Source: Arachis hypogaea
Taxonomy: Eukaryota > Streptophyta > Magnoliopsida > Fabales > Fabaceae
Length of the DNA stretch: 64,000 bases
Direction of reading: 5' to 3'
Assembly: GCF_003086295.3 (NCBI RefSeq)
Contig: NC_092045.1
Location: forward strand, 27,446,022-27,510,021
In this document: piece by piece, positions 33,070-44,025 of the stretch
Layout of the letters: the number at the start of each line of letters is the position of its first letter
How positions within the stretch are numbered: the first letter of the stretch is position 1
Notes under the pieces: generated by a model
Database searches by the model: none
The model's input: the letters and a program-made list of their open reading frames with translations, nothing else
Told to the model about the DNA's origin: nothing
Position numbers and translations under genes: made by a program

Positions 33070-34691
33070 TAATGAGATGTGATTCTTGCCAGTTTGGAAT
33101 TTCTCAAAACAAGAATCACTTAGTCGGTAGCATAGTCCAAACCGGCAATTAAATCTCATCAATCAGAGTTTAAAATTTTTAATACAAACTAACCAAAAGT
33201 AATTAAACCTCGTGTCGTCTTTCCTAGAAACTAGTGCCAACAAGTGCATAAAATTAGTTGTGAGAACAAAGGGATTTTCAATAATGAAGCAAGCAATAAA
33301 GAAATAAAAGAACAATCAAAATTGCAAGTAATAAACTAATGAAGGAATAAAAGAACTATGTATGTAATATGAACAAGTAAAGCTCAAAATTGATGGAAAA
33401 GTGGTTCAAAACATAAATGGAACCTTGACTTAGGATGAGTTATGGAACTCCTTCCTTGCCATAACCACAACTATGATAATTATGATAAATTAATCTCACT
33501 AAGTCAACCTTTAACATCGAAGAGTAAGTCAAGTGAGCATAATTATTTTTAATCCACAAATCCTAGCTAACTTACTAATTACCTTAGTAAGTTACTAGCA
33601 TTAGTGGAAACAATAACAACTAACAACTCAAGGATTATCACTAAATATCAGACATTATAACTCTAGTAATCTATATACTCATTTTCCCAAGTCAAGGGGT
33701 GAAAATCTACCCCCATAATTAAAATTGGCATTTCATCAAACACATGGAGGGCACAATCAATAAACATGGCAAAATTGGGAAAATAATGAAAACTATGAAC
33801 CACAAAAGAACAAAATCAACAATGGCAATCCAATAAACACATAAAAACCATCAAACATCAAATTCATTAACCAAAACTCAAAATTGCAAAACTATGTATA
33901 TATTGACAAGAGAAATGAAAATATAAGAAAGTGTAGAACAACTACTGTAATAAAGAAAGGAATTAAAGAAATACTTACAATGAGATAGCAAAATCTGAGA
34001 TCAAAATTGAACTAAAAATGCTACATTGAAAACCTAATTAAAACCCTAATAGAGAATTTGTATACTACATTACTCCTACTCCTACTATGTGTTTTCTTAA
34101 TCTAAAAGTGAGCTCTCTTTTGATATGAGTTGTTGCCCACTTCATATAGCAAAATTAGCTTCAGCCTTTCAGAAATGGGCCAAAAAGTCCCTCAAATTGT
34201 GAGCCACGTGACTTTTTAATAAAGTCATGCGTTGGTACCTCGTGTGCATACGCACACATGCTGAATTTTCTCCTGTGTGTACGCACAGAAGTTGTGCATG
34301 GGCACACTTGCTGATTTCCATTCTGTGCGTGGGCACAGGTGCTGATTTTGACCCTTGTGTGTAGGCACGGATGGTGTGCATGGGCACACTCTGAAATATT
34401 TTTCTCCTTTGTTTTATTCATATTTTCTCCCAATTCTATGCTTTTCTTCCACTCTTATCAAGTCATTCCAACCTATTACACCTGAAATCACTCATCAAAA
34501 CCATCAAGGCATCGAATGGAGTGAAAGTGGAATAAAATTGATTAAATTAAGCGTAAAATAGCATGTTTTCACAATTAAGCACAATTTAGAGAGAAAACAT
34601 AAAAGCATGCTATTAGATGATTAAATATGGGTTTATATGATGAAATCCACTCAAATCAATCCAAAATTCATCGTCAAATATGGATTCATCA
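33070..34691 (-). mobile_element. Solo LTR, F-related family (I), minus strand
   Basis: Flanked by TGGAC on both sides (33065-33069, 34692-34696). On the minus strand it starts TGATGAATCCATATTTGACG with GAGTGGATTTCATCA shortly after, the same design as the F LTR start (TGATAAACCA...GAGTGGATTTTATCA). The other end reads CTCATTA rather than the usual CA, a possible C-to-T change. It holds a palindrome theme of its own at 34215-34395. Confidence 0.78.
34215..34395. repeat. GTGTGCATACGCACAC-type palindrome array
   Basis: TGTGCATACGCACA, TGTGTGTACGCACA, TGTGCATGGGCACA, TGTGCGTGGGCACA and TGTGTGTAGGCACG occur within 180 bp. The minus-strand open frames through it are a by-product of its composition. 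Confidence 0.8.
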
Positions 34692-34696
34692 TGGAC

Positions 34697-35427
34697 CATA
34701 GGATAGGTTTGAATTGCTGATAGTGGATTATGATTATTGATGTTTGTGATGATTTTAGATGAATCATGACGATAACTATTGATGTTCGGGTGAATAATGA
34801 TAACTATGTGAATTATAATGAAATATGATGAATTGTGTTCGTGAAGAGTCAAATTGTAAAGGTTGGAATCTTGATTGAGAACTTCGGGAGTTTTGTTGAA
34901 TTACGTTTGGAAAGTTGAATGAAATATATTTAAAATGATGAGGAAGTTAATTGGTAAGTGGAAAAATATATGGTTGTGATGGTGGGCATGAATGGTGAGT
35001 TTTGGTGTGGTTTTGAATGTTTACGAATTTGTTTTAGTTTTGAAGTTTTAAGATTTAGAGAACCTTGCTGATTTTGTAAAACTTGATTTTTAGCAAATTT
35101 TGATGGATCACAACTTGAGCCTTAAATCTTTAAATTTGATGATTTTTATTTTAAATTAAAGATTGTTTTAAGAGCTTTAAATTGATATAAAGTTTGAGGA
35201 AAATGGATTTTTGTAGAGGAAGTTATGAACATTTAAAGTTTGGTGTTTAAAAGTGAAATTCTACAGAATTGAAAATTTTCTAAGTCTGGTGAGGTTTACG
35301 TACGGGACACAGTGCATGTGACGCGAGCATTCTATCTAGGTTGGGTATCTCGCGTAAATGGGTACTTCACGCGTACGCAAACTATCAGAATTTTGACCCT
35401 TGCATACGCGAACTTTAACACGCGACA
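34697..35427. repeat. Degenerate repeat block, copy 2, and CGCG-rich segment
   Basis: 34949-35110 repeats 32517-32680. 35290-35425 contains CACGCGTACGC and ACGCGA motifs of the CGCG theme. No coding frame is supported. Confidence 0.5.
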
Positions 35428-36263
35428 TGACGAGAGGGATTTATGCCGATTCAGAATTTAACAAAACAATTCCATTGATAGCATAGTCCAAACTGACAAT
35501 TGATACTCTCAATCAAAGTTTAAATCAAAATGTTACATTCTTGGTTGTGAAATACGGGAGTTTTGATGTATAAAGTGGGAAAATTAAAAGAACTAAAGAA
35601 TAAAACAACTAGCAAGAGATAAAAAAGGGAATTAATGCAATTTAAAAGAAGATAATGTCAAAACTAGTGAAAATGCGATAATTGTATAAAAGAGCCTTGA
35701 CTTGGGAATGAGAATTAAGGAATTCTATCATCGTCATAACCATAACTATGGCAATTATGATGAGTTAATCTCACTTCGTCAACCCCTAATATCGAGAAGT
35801 AAGTCAAGCAAGTATAATTGACTTTAATCCGTAAGTCCTAGCTAACTTACTAATTAACTTAGTAAAAAGCTAGCATCAATAGAAACAAGAGCCAACTAAC
35901 AACCCAAGAATTACCACTAAATATCGGGTATTATGACTCTAGTATCCTAGGAACTCATTTCCTAAGTCAAGGTGTGAAAATCTACTCAAAATCTATAGTT
36001 GGCATTTGCACAAACACCTTGTGGGCATAAAAACAAAGCATGATAAATTGCAAAGGAAAATGAAAAATATAACCAAACTATTCACAATATCAATAATAGA
36101 AACTAAATCAAGCATATATAAATCATAAAAGACCAAATTCATAAACAAAAGATTCAAGAAATTAAAATTGTATATATTAACAAAATAACTTGAACCATAA
36201 GAAAACAAGAGTAAGTGTGAAGTAATTAAAGAGAAATTAAAGAGTACTTACAAAAGAGATGAA
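35428..36263 (-). mobile_element. Truncated second copy of LTR family I
   Basis: From TGACGAGAGGGATTTATGCC onward it parallels 33078-33990 (shared GATAGCATAGTCCAAAC, TCACT.CGTCAACC and CTAGCTAACTTACTAATTA segments), but diverged. It ends near 36263 where the Copia coding sequence begins, so either LTR or Copia was cut there. Confidence 0.65.
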
Positions 36264-36274
36264 TAAGGAATGAG

Positions 36275-37894
36275 GAATGACTGGAATGAGGAAGAAGATT
36301 TTGAATGACTGGAATGAGGAAGAAGATTTTGAAGGTAAAGATAAAATCTGTTTCGTGGCTGGTAATGATCATCTTGATGAGGTAAATTACTATGACTTGT
36401 CTATAGATGATTTACATGCTATAATAGATGATCTTACACTAAATTTCTCAAAACTGTTGGAAAAATACACTAAATGCAAATCTAAGAAAGAAATGTTGAA
36501 AGCTGAAAATGATTTTTTGAGAGAAAATGTGATGGAAACTGAATGTGCTTTGGAAATTATTGAAGAAAACAGATTTCTAAAATCTAAACTTGAAAGACTA
36601 AAAGGAAAGCACATTATGGATCATTCTCAAGAGTTTATTGATGAAAATAAAAGACTAAATGAAATGATTAAAAAGCTGAATGGTGATTTAGCAAAATTTG
36701 CTCAAAGTTCTAGTAAATTGGACAAATTACTTGCAAGTTAAAGACCATTGTTTGAAAAATCTGGTTTAGGTTATGTAACCAAGAAAAGTGCAGTTTTTAA
36801 TGATTTCTCTATGAAATTTGTGACTTCTTCATCAAAAACTAAATCCACATCCAACAAATCTAGTATTGGATATGTTCACACACATGAGCAGAAATTTGAT
36901 GAAACTTACACCAGTGAAACTGAGCCATCACCAAGAACCGAACCTACATCAAATAGGTCAGGTCTGGGATACATTTTGAATAATAAGATTGCTTTCAAAA
37001 AACCACCACTTTATAACAAAACCTCATATTCAAAGAGTCCTAAGGTTTTCAAAAATTCTGGTGGAAATGCTTTTGCAAAGAGGAATAATTACAACAAAAA
37101 TTAGTTTGTCAAAAGAAATGCACCTCTTCCAAAAACCAGAAAATTTCAGTCCTTTAATCATTTCCAGCACAATAACTCACCTCAACTTCAGCGATATGCA
37201 TCAAAAAATCATTGTTTTAACTGCAAGAAATTTGGTCATTCATATTCACAATGTTTCATTGAAAAAGGAATTGTAGGAAACCAAATTTACAATATTGTTT
37301 GTGATTTCAATACACTTGAGCAACCAAGATGGATTAACTTCAAAGGATCCAAATTAATTTGGATACCTAAGATTACTTGAAGTTTTTAATGCAGATTTGC
37401 CTAGCATCTAAGAACAAAAGGGATATGTGGTACTTGGATAGCGGATGCTCAAGGCACATGACTGGAAGGTCAACTTTCTTCATCAAACTAAACAAGTATG
37501 ATGGAGGTTTTGTAACCTTTGGAGATGATGGAAAAGGTAAAATAGTTGCTGTTAGAAAAGTAGGTAATAATCACTCTACTTTCATTGATGATGTCTTTTA
37601 GTAAATAGCTTGAGGCACAATCTTTTGAGTATAAGTCAATTGTGTGACTTGGGTTATTTAGTCACTTTCAAAAGATTTGAATGTTGTGTTATAAATGAAA
37701 AGACCAATGGAGTGCTTTTTATTGCTAAGTGTTGTAATAATGTGTATGGACTTACCCTTGATGAACTAAAGGATCAAATTGTAGTTTGTTTCCATTCTAA
37801 AGATTCTGAAAAGTGGTTATGGCACAAGAGATTGGGCCATACAAGTATGTTTTAAATAAACGAACTTGTTAATAAAGGACTAGTAAGAGGTCTT
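36275..37894 (+). pseudogene. SIRE-type Copia element E: gag end, protease, gag-pre-integrase
   Basis: 5'-truncated. It starts with coiled-coil gag sequence (KAENDFLRENVMETECALEII, SQEFIDENKRLNEMIKKLNG), then the GLGYV/GLGYIL repeats typical of SIRE gag. The zinc knuckle CFNCKKFGHSYSQC is near 37213-37255. The aspartic protease has WYLDSGCSRHMTG (near 37420). The GAG-pre-integrase domain has RHNLLSISQLCDLGY and WLWHKRLGHTSM (to 37852). In-frame stops occur near 36741, 37104, 37376, 37601 and 37855, so it is inactive. It is cut at 37894 by element F after codons for GLVRGL and resumes at 45471. The gag N-terminus and 5' LTR are missing. Confidence 0.85.
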
Positions 37895-39325
37895 TGAAGG
37901 AAAGATTTTTGCGTGGTCTAGAATTCAGAATAAATTCCCGTTGCAAGTATAGCTTCTAAACCAACAAGAATCCTTTCTTACAAATGTTTTGGTTGTCACA
38001 AGTAACAAACCCCTTTAAAATTGATAACAGGGTATTTAAACCTCGAGTCGTCTTCTCAAGGAATTGCAGGGAGGTATGCTCTTATTATTAGTTATGAAGA
38101 TTGTAAATCGGGGTTTTGAAATTTGGGCAATGGGCACATGTATATTTAAATGACAATTAAAATAAATTAACAATAATAAAATCTCTTGGCAAGGTATAAG
38201 AACTGGAAGTCCTATCCTAGTTATCCTTATCAATTGAGATGAGAATTGGATTTTTCTCCCACTTTGCTAACCTCTAACTATGAAGGTAAGTTAAGTGGAT
38301 GAATTAATTCGAATCCTCAAGTCCCAGTATTTCCTTGGGAAAAGTTAGAGTTATTGGATCTCGAATCAATTCTTGAAGAATTCCAATTTTTAATCAACAA
38401 TGAGTTTGATAACTCAAGAGTCACCAATTAATCAACCAAAGCCAAAAGGGGAAATATCTAAATTAAATTAAAAGCATTCATGTAAATAAAGCAATCAAAC
38501 TACGTTTAAACATAAATTCAAATTCAACATAAAAGAGTTCATAAATTAAATTGGGAAAATAAGTAAAGGAAATATTAAACCTAGAAATCAGAAGAAAATT
38601 GTAAGTTGGAATAATAATAAATCCTAAATCCTTTAAGAGGAATCTTAATCCTAATCCTAAGAGAGAGGAGAGAACATCTCTCTCTAAAAACTACATCTAA
38701 AATAATAAAAAGTGAATTATGAGAGCATAATCTGGAGTCCCCTTCATTCCTCCACTTTGCAGCCTTTAATCTGTGTTTTCTGGGCTTGAAACTGGGCCGA
38801 AAATAGCCCAGGATTCGCTGTTTGCGAAATCTGCCACCTGATTTTCGCAGATGTGATGCGATGCGTGGATGATGCGTTTGCGTCGCCTGTCTGTACGGCC
38901 ACTATGGCAAATTATATATCAAATCGAAACCCCGGATGTTAGCTTTCTAACGCAAGTGGAACCGCATCATTTGAACCTCTATAGTCCAAGTTATGGTCGT
39001 TTTAGTGCGAGAGGGTCAGGCTGACAACTTTGCAGTTTCTTCAACTTCTTGTATTCCTTCCACTTTTGCATGCTTTCTTTCCATCCTCTAAGTCATTCTT
39101 GCCCTGTAATCCCTGAAATCACTTAACACACATATTAAGGCATCTAATAGTAATAAGAGAGGATTAAATAAAAGAAAATAAAAGCCAAAGAAGCATGTTT
39201 TCAATCACAGAACAAATTCTGGGAAGGAATTGTAAAACATGCAAATCATATGAATAAATGTCTGAAAGATTGATAAAATCCACTCAAATTAAGCACAAGA
39301 TAAACCATAAAATAGTGGTTTATCA
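37895..39325 (-). repeat. 3' LTR of element F
   Basis: Direct repeat of 44026-45465 (1431 vs 1440 bp). On the plus strand it ends GATAAACCATAAAATAGTGG.TTTATCA, whose GATAAACCA/TGGTTTATC arms form a 9-bp inverted repeat at the LTR start. Confidence 0.92.
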
Positions 39326-39362
39326 ACCTCCCCACACTTAAACAATAGCATGTCCTCATACT
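39326..39362 (-). promoter_or_regulatory. Polypurine tract and AGGA hairpin before 3' LTR of F
   Basis: On the minus strand AGTATG-AGGA-CATGCT (complement of 39347-39362; six pairs, one G-T) is followed by TTTAAGTGTGGGGAGGT (complement of 39326-39342), which abuts the LTR start TGATAAACC. The G-rich tract is a conventional polypurine tract. Confidence 0.75.
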
Positions 39363-40827
39363 AAGCTCAAGAGAAGCTATAAAGGGGTGAAGAGGGATGG
39401 TAGAATGTATGCAATGCAACCTATCTATATGAATGCAACTACATGCAAGAATGTTTCTACTACTTGGTTAAAAGTAAATAAGTTCTCCAAGACAAAAATA
39501 ATTTAAATTCCACTAATTCAAATCATATAAAATAAAGACAAGTAAACTTGTAAGAAGATAGCTCATGAAAGCAGGGAACATAGAATCAAGCATTGAACCC
39601 TCACTGGAAGTGTATATCACTCTAATCTCTCAAGTGTATAGGGTTATTCACTCTACTCTTCTCTAGTCATGCTTTCTAAACCTTGTTCTTCATCTAACCA
39701 ATCAACAAATATTTAATGTACCAATGCAAACATCATGAGGTCTTTTCAAGGTTGTAATGGGGCTGAGGTAAAGGTAAGGATATATGTATGGCCAAGTGAG
39801 CTTTATAAATTGAATCTTTAATTATCCTAAGCTTTCACCTAACATACATATACTCTATATAACTCTAGTTCATGCCTAGCTACCCAAAATTCCCACTTTT
39901 ACATCACATACTCATGTATCAACTTTTTCTTTTTAATTTATCACATGTGCATTGATTTTTCATTAACTTAACATTGGGGTAATTTTGTCCCCTTATTTAT
40001 TTATTTATATTATATTATATTATATTATATTATATATATATATATATTGTTTTTCTTTTTCTCTTTTTTTTTGAATCATAAAAGCAAACATAACTTATCA
40101 ATGCACATGGATTCTCCATTATTTTTCTATTTTGGTTTTTCATGAGTAGGTTCCTAAATTCCTTATATTCAAATAGATTAGAGACATGATGCTTTTCCTT
40201 ATTAACCCATGTTCCCATAGTTTTCCCCACACTTAGTTGATGCACAATCTCTATCTTAAGCTAACCAAAGATTCAATTGGGATATTACTTTTGTTTTTCT
40301 GCTTAAGGCTAGTGATGTGATAAAATACAGAACAAATGGGGATTAAAAGGCTCAAAGTGGTTGACAATGGTGATTTAAAGGGTAGGTTTATTTGGGATAA
40401 GTGAGCTAAAATCAAACAATGGCCTCAATCATATGCAAGCATGTAAATACACTAAATAATGGACATATAGATTGGAACAAAATATAGATTACAATCATAG
40501 AGGAAGAAACACACAAGAATAAAATATTTATGGTTAAATAATGTAACCATGTAAATAAGCTCAAAATCTCATAGGTTGTGTGTTCTTTGGCTCAAAAACC
40601 ATGTTCCAATTACAACTTCAAACAAATTTACACAAAAATTTAAATTAGTGAAATTTTTCAAAAATAGGATCTTAAAAAGAAACTTATTATTTTAACCAAG
40701 CAGTGGCTAAAATGCATAAAATCAAACAAACATGCAATTAAACATGCAAATGCAATAATGAACAAACAAAGAAAATAAAACAATGGTGTTGAGACAAGAA
40801 AGTACTAACCCATGGAGATCGGTATCG
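39363..40827 (-). other. 3' non-coding part of element F
   Basis: No gene supported. It contains a TATAT-rich microsatellite at about 40004-40046. Confidence 0.6.
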
Positions 40828-40865
40828 ACCTCCCCACACTTAAAGATTGCACCGTCCTCGTTGCA
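40828..40865 (-). promoter_or_regulatory. Internal copy of polypurine tract and AGGA hairpin in F
   Basis: The minus strand reads TGCAACG-AGGA-CGGTGCA (complement of 40848-40865; six of seven pairs) then TTTAAGTGTGGGGAGGT (complement of 40828-40844), 17 bases identical to the terminal tract at 39326-39342. CGATACC follows, reminiscent of the LTR start TGATAAACC. Confidence 0.75.
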
Positions 40866-41539
40866 TGCTAAGATATACAAGTGGATGGGCTGCTCCAACT
40901 GATGCCTTTCTCCAAAGATTGTGCAGGTAGACTTGTTTGTCTTCCCATTAGGAAGCTTTTCCTCTCCCTTTGTGGTGGCCATCCTGAAAGAAGAAGGAAA
41001 ATAAGAAAAGTAACCCAAAAATAAAGATAGAAAATAAAAAAAATATGGGTGTTAATGCCAGATAATAAGGGTCTCAATTACATGGTAGCTACAACATGCA
41101 AGTGAGAAAACAGTAGAAGTACATGGCAAAGCAAGAGTGCAAAAATTTGAGACAATGGGAAAGAGAGTGCAAGATAATATAAATTCATGTCAATGCAAAA
41201 TTAATACAAATATCATAAAAGATTAGCATTGACTTAAACAATATTACCCAACAGTGTAAAACAAGTCGTTGAGTACCAAAATAATACCAGAAAAGATGCA
41301 ACAGTTAAATAAGAACAAGTAACACCAATAGAAAAATAATAAATTTAGAAAAGAAAATAAAAATATGCACAAAATTAAAATGCAATGGAAGAAAGCATGC
41401 AAATAAATTAAATAAAATAGAATGGAGGTGAAAAAGATGAGAAGTCAAAGAAAATAAGAAAGGAAGGAGAAAGAAATAAGAAAAGATAAGAAAAATAAGG
41501 ATTTGGAGAAGAAAAGATAAGATATTTGGCAAATTAGGA

Positions 41540-42090
41540 TAAGCTGTGCGACGCAAGCGACGCAATCGCGTGGGGCACGCGGTCGCGTGACTTGCACTTA
41601 TACGGATTGACGTGGTCGCATCGGTCACGCGGTCACGTGACACAGTTTATGCTACTGGCGCGAGGGCAGCCTCGCGCTCGCACAACTCTCTGTTCAAAAT
41701 TTTTATTTTCGCCAAATCTGGGGTAACGCAATCGCGTGGGTCATGCGATCGCGTGAGTGGCCATCATGGAGATATGACGCGGATGCGTGGGGCACGCGTT
41801 CGCGTGGGAGGGCTTGGGCTTCCAGCACGAGTCCGGCCCAACTCTAGCACAACCTTCGGCCATGCACTCTTTTTATGTCGATATTCAGGTCACGCGGCCG
41901 CGTTAGTGACGCGGTCGCGTGGGAGGCCAATGTTCCCACATGACGCGGTCGCGTGGGGTCAAGTTATGCTAAAGGCGTGCCTCCAGCCACGCTTTCGCGT
42001 GACTCTGTGTTCAATTATTTTCTCCCCAACGCACGAGTGATGCGGACGCATCAGCGACGCTGCCGCGTCGCGTGCGTGTTTTCCCTTTTT
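41540..42090. repeat. Paired CGCG palindrome array in F
   Basis: Palindromes such as CACGCGGTCGCGTG (near 41576), GCAATCGC/GCGATCGC (41732, 41749), GCGGATGCG/GCGTTCGCG (41784, 41800), CGCGGCCGCG/CGCGGTCGCG (41897, 41915) and ATGCGGACGCAT (near 42040) tend to come in pairs 15-18 bp apart. Open frames through it are not supported as genes. Confidence 0.85.
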
Positions 42091-42224
42091 TTTAATAATG
42101 CAGTATGCAGAATGCAATGCTAATATGAATGTTATGCAAAATTCCAAGTTCAATACAATAAAATAAAATAAAACTCGAAAACAAATAAAACTAAATAAAA
42201 ATGAAAAAGGAACGATCATACCAT

Positions 42225-42242
42225 GGTGGGTTGTCTCCCACC
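42225..42242 (-). promoter_or_regulatory. GGTGGG-AGACAA-CCCACC hairpin in F
   Basis: The minus strand has a six-pair stem with loop AGACAA, in the context GTGCTGGGTGGGAGACAACCC. It is the counterpart of the hairpins at 9669 (A) and 54932 (D), with the same loop pattern and compensating stem changes. Confidence 0.6.
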
Positions 42243-42291
42243 CAGCACTTTTAGTTAAAGTCCTTAAGTTGGACATTGGTTGAGCTTCGTG

Positions 42292-42660
42292 TTATGGCGG
42301 CTTATGTTTAAATTCATCCAGAAATCTCCACCAATGCTTGGAATGCCAATAGCCTCCGGGGTCCCATACTAGGCATGTAAAGCTTCTGAGCAGCTTCAAA
42401 CAAATTTTCAGGCTCCTGGGATGACGAATGTCAGGATAGGATCCATGATCCCAAGCTTTTCTTTTAAATCCGCCTCTATCTTGATATACATGATTCCATC
42501 CGGGCGGTTTAAAAAGTAGATTCTCACCATGGTGACCAAACGTTCTCCGTGATCCATTCAATTGAGCATGATACCAATTCTTGCGCTTCGAGTTGAAGTG
42601 TGGAACCTTATTGAACCTTGTGCACCAGCTCTGAGTACGAGCTATTTCCCTTTTCCTCTT
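42292..42660 (-). pseudogene. Trp/His/Arg-rich reading frame in F, possible second part of ORF1
   Basis: The minus-strand frame is open from about 42690 to 42292 with PPGWNHVYQDRGGFKRKAWDH and LVWDPGGYWHSKHWW. It is preceded by CTTGAAACAG, which looks like a splice acceptor, while a GTGAGT follows the end of ORF1 near 42750. The phases did not match in my check, so splicing is uncertain. No known domain recognised. Confidence 0.35.
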
Positions 42661-42933
42661 AAAGCCGCAAAGAGCTCTAAGCTGGCCATCTGTTTCAAGT
42701 AAACCATATTCAAGTGCAAAAATAAAGATAAAAGCTAAGGATTTTACTCACTTGAAGCTTGTATTGGGTAGTAGTGGCCTCGGGATAGGTGGTTCCAGTG
42801 GTTCTATAAGTTTTACTCCCTTGTGCTCTTCTGTGAATTTCTCCACTTTATTGCAAATTTCTTCCACTTCAACCATGTCTTGATCAGAGTCTTCAAATTC
42901 TCCCTTATCATCACTCAAGTCATATATTGGAGG

Positions 42934-43911
42934 TTAAGAAAAATCTATTTCAGCATCATCTTCATGTTCACTCGGGGAAGATTCTTCTGTCTCAAAGAAT
43001 TCACTTGAGGATGCAAGTTCGTCACTAAGAGAACAGGACTCGTGATCATCATCATCAAGGAAACCTGCGTCCTGGGTTATTCCGTTCAGTTCTTCATAAG
43101 ATATTTGCAGTGGAGGCGGTGCAAAATCCTCCTCAGCATCAATTGTAACATCCTTGACGGAATTCTCCATAACTCTGGATTCAGGTGGCGGTTCGGCGTC
43201 TCCTAAATCTTCAACCAACTCTTCTTCTTCTGCAATGACAGCTTCCTCTACTTGTTCCAGTACGAAGTTATGCTCTATGCTTTTCACTGGAGCTTCTAGC
43301 ATCTTCTTTGTACTGCATTCTTCATTGGATTCTCCACTTAAAGCCATGGGAGTCTGTTGAGGGGCTGAACGTCTGGAAGATAATTGATTTATTGCTTGCT
43401 CCAGTTGATGAAGGGTTGCAGTAAATTGTTTTATTGATTCTTTAAGGTGAACCTGTGATTCTGGCTTTGATGGATATGAGTATGGTGTATGGGGGAGTGG
43501 TGGTTCTTGGGAGTAATTGGGTTGGAATCGGGATGGTTCTATATATGGTTCATATGGCTCATAAGGTGGTTGGTATGGTGGTTGAGGGTTAGGGTCATAT
43601 GGAAGTGAATGGTGAAAAGGGGCTTGTGAGTATGGTGGTTCAAAATTATATTGAGGAGGATGGGGTTCATAGGCATATGGTGGGTCTTGTTGGTAGTCCA
43701 AAGAGTGCTCACCATAGCCATTGCCTTGATATGCATCACAGAATGGTTGTTGATAGTCCATTGGAGGTGGTTGTTGCCACGAGGGTTGATCAAATCCTTG
43801 TGGCTCCTCCCATCTTTGATTGTTCCAACCATGGTGCATGTTGTCATTATAATCTCCTCTTCCTGCAACATAATTATAACCAGACTCATAGCCAAAGGGG
43901 TGAGAGTTCAT
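42934..43911 (-). CDS. Proline/tyrosine/glutamine-rich acidic protein of element F
   Basis: Start chosen at the second Met (MNSHPFGYESGY), about 95 bases after the primer site. A Met eight codons upstream (43935) is also possible. Residues about 25-185 are low complexity, rich in P, Y, Q with PPY, QPPYQPPYEPYEPY and similar units. Residues about 165-190 are helix-forming (KQFTATLHQLEQAINQLSS). The remainder is very acidic (E/D-rich, ending EHEDDAEIDFS). Translation beyond the stop stays open to about 42752 (PPIYDLSDDKGEFED...), so the TAA may be secondary. It occupies the gag position but shares no gag motif. It may be a nucleic-acid or particle-associated protein specific to this non-autonomous family; that is conjecture. 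Confidence 0.6.
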   Translation of the reverse strand: MNSHPFGYESGYNYVAGRGDYNDNMHHGWNNQRWEEPQGFDQPSWQQPPPMDYQQPFCDAYQGNGYGEHSLDYQQDPPYAYEPHPPQYNFEPPYSQAPFHHSLPYDPNPQPPYQPPYEPYEPYIEPSRFQPNYSQEPPLPHTPYSYPSKPESQVHLKESIKQFTATLHQLEQAINQLSSRRSAPQQTPMALSGESNEECSTKKMLEAPVKSIEHNFVLEQVEEAVIAEEEELVEDLGDAEPPPESRVMENSVKDVTIDAEEDFAPPPLQISYEELNGITQDAGFLDDDDHESCSLSDELASSSEFFETEESSPSEHEDDAEIDFS

Positions 43912-44006
43912 AGTAGTGAGAGATAATAAAAACAAAAACTAACAAAAAAATTTTTTTTTTGAAAAATAATTACAATAACCAATAATAAGGCACACGTTTG
44001 CAATTT

Positions 44007-44022
44007 CCCGGCAACGGCGCCA
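44007..44022 (-). promoter_or_regulatory. tRNA-Asp primer-binding site of F
   Basis: The plus-strand bases CCCGGCAACGGCGCCA are identical to the 3' end of plant tRNA-Asp, so the minus strand is a perfect primer site. It lies four bases from the LTR end (44026). Confidence 0.9.
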
Positions 44023-44025
44023 TTT

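Noticed and set aside
40004..40046. Regulatory TATA cluster
   Set aside because: Simple TATAT microsatellite inside the 3' part of F with no associated gene.
41612..42040. Open frame of 142 codons on the plus strand
   Set aside because: It crosses the CGCG palindrome array of the minus-strand element F. The composition (repeated Thr-Arg-Ser and Ala-Arg) reflects the repeats, with no domain.
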